From NCBI GenBank assembly GCA_016584305.1, contig JACEEZ010010096.1, forward strand, positions 5,001-69,000: DNA of 64,000 nt. Reading direction: 5' to 3'. The position numbers were made by a program, and so were the translations under genes. The notes under the pieces are model-generated. The model did not search any database and had not been told where the DNA came from. It was given only the letters and a program-made list of their open reading frames with translations. Source of the stretch: Chionoecetes opilio. Lineage: Eukaryota > Arthropoda > Malacostraca > Decapoda > Majidae. Position 1 is the first letter of the stretch, and every line of letters starts with the position of its first letter. Below, in pieces: positions 44,801-51,400 of this stretch.

Positions 44801-47800
44801 TACCATTAGTTATGTGTTTCGTTATACAAGATTTCGCTTTACGAGTATGCCAGGTGGAACATAACTGCTCGTATCTTCGGGACCTCCCTGTAGTGTTATT
44901 GAGGGTAGAGGGTAACGTAACTCTTGGTGTCAGGAATTGTTTATGGATGACAAAGGTAACAGGAAATAGACGTCAGACCAAGATGTAAACAAGGGCGTGA
45001 AAAGGTTGTCAGGCAAACACAGCATGAAGCAGGAATACTGTACTATTATACATATATCTCTTAACGTTTTGACACTGACGATCTTGTATTGAAATGTTAG
45101 CTAATAAAGTGTTCCTGATTCAGCCCGTGTTATCCCACCACCTTTCCACTCAAGAAATATATCTTTGGAATACATATTAGTAAGACAAATACAGTATTAC
45201 TTTAGTAAGCGATAAACTACAGCCGTGAAGTGAATAAAGTATCTACGAAGATTTGGTATCGTTTTTTATCTCTTAATTTTGTTTTGTGAGATACTTTACA
45301 AGGCTTAGGATCATGCAGCCGTTCTTTACCCTCAATCATGAATATAAATTGTTACATTACACAAGCAGGGCATTCAGCAAGCCTTAACCCCTTGAGACCC
45401 AGAACGTAATTTCCATTGTAATTTGACCGCCATAAGACAATTTTTAGTGACTATAAGCAATATTTAATAGATATGACCTGTTTAGTATCCTTGTCGACTA
45501 GTAATTTGGTATATTCAGTCACTTTTTGTAATTTTATGGCTTGACAACATCAATTTTATAAAGCAAAGGAAAGATCTGGGCGTGAAGGGTTAATCATGAA
45601 TATAAATAGTTACCTTACACAAGCAGAGCATTCAGCAAGCCTTAAAACCAATCTCAACAACACCTACAATTGTAGTGTTTTTTTTACAATGGTGTAGCTT
45701 TTCAATGGTTCAACGATGAGTCAATCAAGAAACGACGGCTGTATGGTAACACAATAACTGCTGCAGCATCTTCAAGGACTGGCCAGGCAGATGCAAAATT
45801 ATAACACAACATTTAAGTCAGGTCACCAAATCAGTCACCTAAATCATTAAGTCAGGTCACCAAATCATAGTCACCTAAATCATTAAGTTATGTCACCAAA
45901 TCAGCCACCTTAAGTCATGTCACCAAATCAGTCACCTAAATCATTAAGTCAGGTCACCAAATCATAGTCACCTAAATCATTAAGTCAGGTCACCAAATCA
46001 GTCACCTAAATCATTAAGTCATGTCACCAAATCATAGTCACCTAAATCATTAAGTCAGGTCACCAAATCATAGTCACCTAAATCATTAAGTCATGTCACC
46101 AAATCAGTCACCTAAATCATTAAGTCAGGTCACCAAATCAGTCACCTAAATCATTAAGTCAGGTCACCAAATCAGTCACCTAAATCATTAAGTCAGGTCA
46201 CCAAATCAGTCACCTAAATCATTAAGTCATGTCACCAAATCCAGTCACCTAAATCATTAAGTCAAATTAAAATAGTATCGGAAATTTTAGCGACTCAAAT
46301 GCCGTATTTTACTTAACTCCTTCAATCACATATCCTTTATATTCCTCGGGTAATTATGTCTGTTATACAATACATGATTATGGTAGCGATGTCTTCTAGG
46401 CCCTTGAGGTGCGATGTAATCTAGTCATCAATCTAACAGAAACTACCACGTGTAGGTCTCGCGGCCTCTTGTAGCTTCCTTATTTTCTCATGTTCTTATG
46501 TAAGTCATGTCACCAATAAGTCATCAGCAAATGCAACACAACACCCTTCTAACCTACCGTAGATAACAGTAAAGTCGCCAGGACAACTTTTTTTTCTGTT
46601 TACAGACGTGTGGTGGCGTTAATAGTTACATTTCTACATCCATGATTTCAGGACAGTTAGAAGGGGCTATCTGGAGAATCTGTGTCATTTTGTATCTTCA
46701 TCTGTGTTATATTAGGGCTATAAATGAACAAATTACAAAAATATCTACAGTGGCTACCAACAGTAGAGTCGCCATCTAGTGTTTATTTACTGAGTGTCGT
46801 ACCGCCGTTGTCGTCGCCCGAAAAAAAAACGCGTAGTGAAATTTGAAACCGTCTATACTCGCAGCTACAAAGCATAAAACAACGCTGACACAGAGTAGAT
46901 TATACAGTCATGATATAAACTACTGTGTATCATCTTCAGTGGCACATAAAAATCAGTAGTAATGCTATAATTTGTAATATATGGCGCCTGGCGACATGAC
47001 TGTAGGTGGCGACTTGACTGTTATCTACGGTAGCCCATCCATGCACCACTGACACTATCCATTACTTCCATTACCACAGCCTTATCCTTTCACCCACAAG
47101 CACCTTCTAGTTTCCTTCTCTTTTTTTTTATATCACAATGGACTGGCCAAGGGCAAAAAATGACAAGGGCAAATAAAAAAAAATACTAGCTATGGGGACG
47201 GGGCCATACGAGTGTACCTCAGGCCCTGTACAATACAAAATAAAATACAACTAGACGACCACAATAAAAGTATCTCCATTTGTACCTGACCATGCTCCTC
47301 ATTCTCACGTCTTCCCATCTTCTGACTCACATATTCCAACACACCACCTCCCCATTAGACAGAGAAAGGTAAAGGTGCTGTCCTCTCACACTTAGGGTAA
47401 AGGTGCTGTCCTCTCACACTCCAAGCATCAAGTTATAGGCCGAACATAACCCAAGCCTTTCAAGTTATAGGTCGAACATAACCCAAGCCTTTCAAGTTAT
47501 AGGCCGAACATAACCCAAGCCTTTCAAGCTATAGGTCAAACATAACCCAAGCCTTTCAAGTTATAGGTCAAACATAACCCAAGCCTTTCAAGTTATAGGT
47601 CAAACATAACCCAGGCCTTTCAAGTTATAGGTCAAACATAACCCAACATTTGACAGAGAAGGGTAAAGGTGCTGTCCTCTCACACTTAGGGTAAAGGTGC
47701 TGTCCTCTCACACTTAGGGTAAAGGTGCTGTCCTCTCACACTTTCACACTTAGGGTAAAGGTGCTGTCCTCTCACACTTAGGGTAAAGGTGCTGTCCTCT

Positions 47801-48086
47801 CACACTTTCACACTTAGGGTAAAGGTGCTGTCCTCTCACATTTAGGGTAAAGGTGCTGTCCTCTCACACTCCAAGCATCCAGAACCACTTTTAATACTCA
47901 GTAAGGCAAAGCTATCAGGAAAAACACCCCACAAGCAGCACATTGGAAGGAGACATGCATGGTAGACGTGGCAATGAAAGCTAAGAACGACAGAGCAGCA
48001 CCTTAGAGATTATTGGCATTGTCATGGAGCTGCCAAGGAAGACATAGGCAGTACGTTGAAGAGGATCTGGCAGCATTGGGCATTGA

Positions 48087-48163
<77 letters not shown>

Positions 48164-48224
48164 GAAGACATGGAGGCAGTGCGTTGAAGAGGATCTGGCA
48201 GCATTGGGCATTGAAGAAGTAGAA

Positions 48225-48261
<37 letters not shown>

Positions 48262-48312
48262 GAAGACATGGAGGCAGTGCGTTGAAGAGGATCTGGCAGC
48301 ATTGGGCATTGA

Positions 48313-48362
<50 letters not shown>

Positions 48363-48413
48363 GAAGACATGGAGGCAGTGCGTTGAAGAGGATCTGGCAG
48401 CATTGGGCATTGA

Positions 48414-48499
<86 letters not shown>

Positions 48500-51400
48500 G
48501 AAGACATGGAGGCAGTGCGTTGAAGAGGATCTGGCAGCATTGGGCATTGAAGAAGTCGAGGCAATGGATAGAGATAGTTGGAAGCGTATGATTGGCCGTC
48601 TAACCTCATAAGATATAATGGGAAAATCTGACGTTTAACAGAAAGAAGAAGCAGAAGATAATGAGTTCTTTCCTATCTTCCCTATTCTTTCCTATCTAAA
48701 AATTAGTATTGATTGTCACAGAGCTGCCAATGAAGGGATCCTGAAAGGCAAGGGGGTGATTCCAGTCCACGACAGTAGCGCCTCACCTTCAGCTGTCCGA
48801 GAATGTTGACCAGCACCCCTCCGTCAAAGGTGGGTTGGCAGTCCACAGTGGTGATGGCCCGGGCGATCTTGTTGAAGGTTAAGCTCTGAAACACAATGAC
48901 TGCATTATAAACACCATGACTGCATTATAAACACCATGACTGCATTATAAACACAATGACTGCATTATAAACACCATGACTGCCTTATAAACACCATGAC
49001 TGCATTATAAACACCATGACTGCATTATAAACACCCTGACTGCATTATAAACACCATGACTGCATTATAAACACCATGACTGCATTATAAACACCATGAC
49101 TGCATTATAAACACCATGACTGCATTATAAACACAAACTACACGAATAATAAAGTTACAAAAATGTCTCAAATGTGCCTGACAGACGCCGAAATGATCCT
49201 TACTGACGGTATTCTTGTGAGTTAAATCTTTATTCATGATTGACCTAATGGAAAATAAAAACATACACTGCAGAAGTAACATTCAACAGGTAAACGCCAC
49301 TTGGATGAATAACTTATTGACAGCTATTTTTTTTCATAGATATGGTTCATCAAGCAATACTGTTGTTTGATGTGTAATACAAGCACACCTTGCCACACCT
49401 ACCTTGATTTTGTCGAGGATCTGCACGGCGCCCTGCACCTGCACCCCCTCAAAGGACATCAGCGACAGCTCCGCCTGGAAGGGACCACCGCGTTAGGGGC
49501 TTGTGCACCACATTAACCCCTTGAGACCCAGAACGTAATTTCCATTGTAATTTGGGTACCATTAAACAATTTTTAGTGACTATAAGCAATATTTTATAGA
49601 TATGACCTGTTTAGTATCCTTGTCCACTAACTAATTTGATATATTCAAGTTACTTTTCTTAATTTTATGGCTCGACAATATACAATTTTTTATAGCAAAG
49701 GAAAGATCTGGGTGTGAAGGAGTTAAAAGGAGGCTGGATAATGGATAAATTCATGGATGGTGATGAAAGGTGGATGTAGGTAGTGTTAAGTAACAGGAAC
49801 TACCACGTGTAGGTCTCCCGGCCTCTTGTAGCTTCCTTGTTTTCTTATATTCCTATTCATCCTTGCTCCTACCCCGGGTTTTGCAATAACCATAATAATT
49901 GACTTAGGTACTACAAACCTAACACATCAATAAGGTAATTCTAAAGAAGTCCTTCACCCCTATCTTTTTCTTCTTCCCCCCTCTAGCCAACAAGCCCGGG
50001 GAATACAAAGGAATACAAAGGAAACACAAACTGGAACTGGGGAACTGGGGGTTTTGGGTGGGGGAGGCAAATATAACTGACCCAACCCAACCTAACCTGG
50101 CGTATTAACCTCCCAGCCAGAGCTTCAGCCCCTATGAATCCCTCTGTTATCCCCTCTATAACGTAGCAGTCAAGGGTAGGGTATTATTCCAGATGGACAC
50201 CGAACTTCCTTTGGTGGACGAAACAATTTTTTTCTGGTGAGTTTTAATGTGTTTTGAATTCATCTGCTACCGTTTCTGTCACAAATCTTTTTTTTTTTTT
50301 TTTTAGGTACGGTAAAGGTTAGGTTTTTTTTTTTTTACCACGGGTATTTCTAAACTTCACCTAACCTGGTGTGTGCATTAACCTCCTCGCCTTGGCCTTG
50401 GCTGGGACTGGACTGGAAATTTACCTTCATTATTGGACACCACATTTTTCACTTACCCCAAAACACTAACACTGCATTGGACCTTGGTAACGTAACCTGC
50501 CCTAACAGACCCTCCCCGCTCCTTCACTAACCTAACCTGCACATTGGCTAACTAACCGATATAACATAACCTAACTGTTCAGGCTATTGCATGCTTGCTA
50601 TTTAATACCCGAATGCAGAAACAAAGGTAAAAATTGATTAAGTATATATATATTGTTACGAGTGGCCTAATTGCTTGTGTGTGTGTGTTGTGTGTGTGTG
50701 TGTGTGTGCGAAGCTTCACAAGGAGTCAGTTCGGGCCCCAGCTCGAGGCAAAGCGAGTGGCTGAGGAGTGCAAGGTGATGAGTGAGACAGTCGGGGTGGA
50801 GGGGCAGCTTGAGCCAGTTCTCCCCCATTCCTCCGCCACCACCATTGCATTACTGTGCACATTGGACTACTGTACTGCACGAACAGTTACGTGTGTCTTG
50901 GGAGGCAGACAGTCTCGTCATAGGGGATAATACAGACCTGAACGTGACACTTGTGTTTTCTTCAACAATCTCCCAGGCATTAAGCACGCCGAACCCCTAC
51001 CTAGCAAGTGCCGGGCCACAGAGAGTGCTGGTTCCTTACAGTGGTGTCAGAAGTGGGATGAAGGCGCCGAAGGATGTGAAGTGAAACCAAGTGGCAATGA
51101 TTCGGATACTCAGCCGAACTGGGGGCAACTGGAGGCATTATTGACAATGGCACGTGACATTAAAGATATTAGAGACAGCCAGACCCAAGCCGCGGAGGAA
51201 CTAAAACAAACCGTGCGAGTGGACATCTCGGTATGAAAAAGACACTTGGCCGCCTAAGACAGCGATTTCACTGGGTGGGGATGCGTAGCGACGTGCAGGA
51301 ATGGTGCCGGGCGTGTGATGTTTGCAGCGCTACGAAAGGTCCAGTACGGAAGACCAGGGCACCCTTACAGCTGTACAGAGTGGGGGCGCCTATGGAACGA

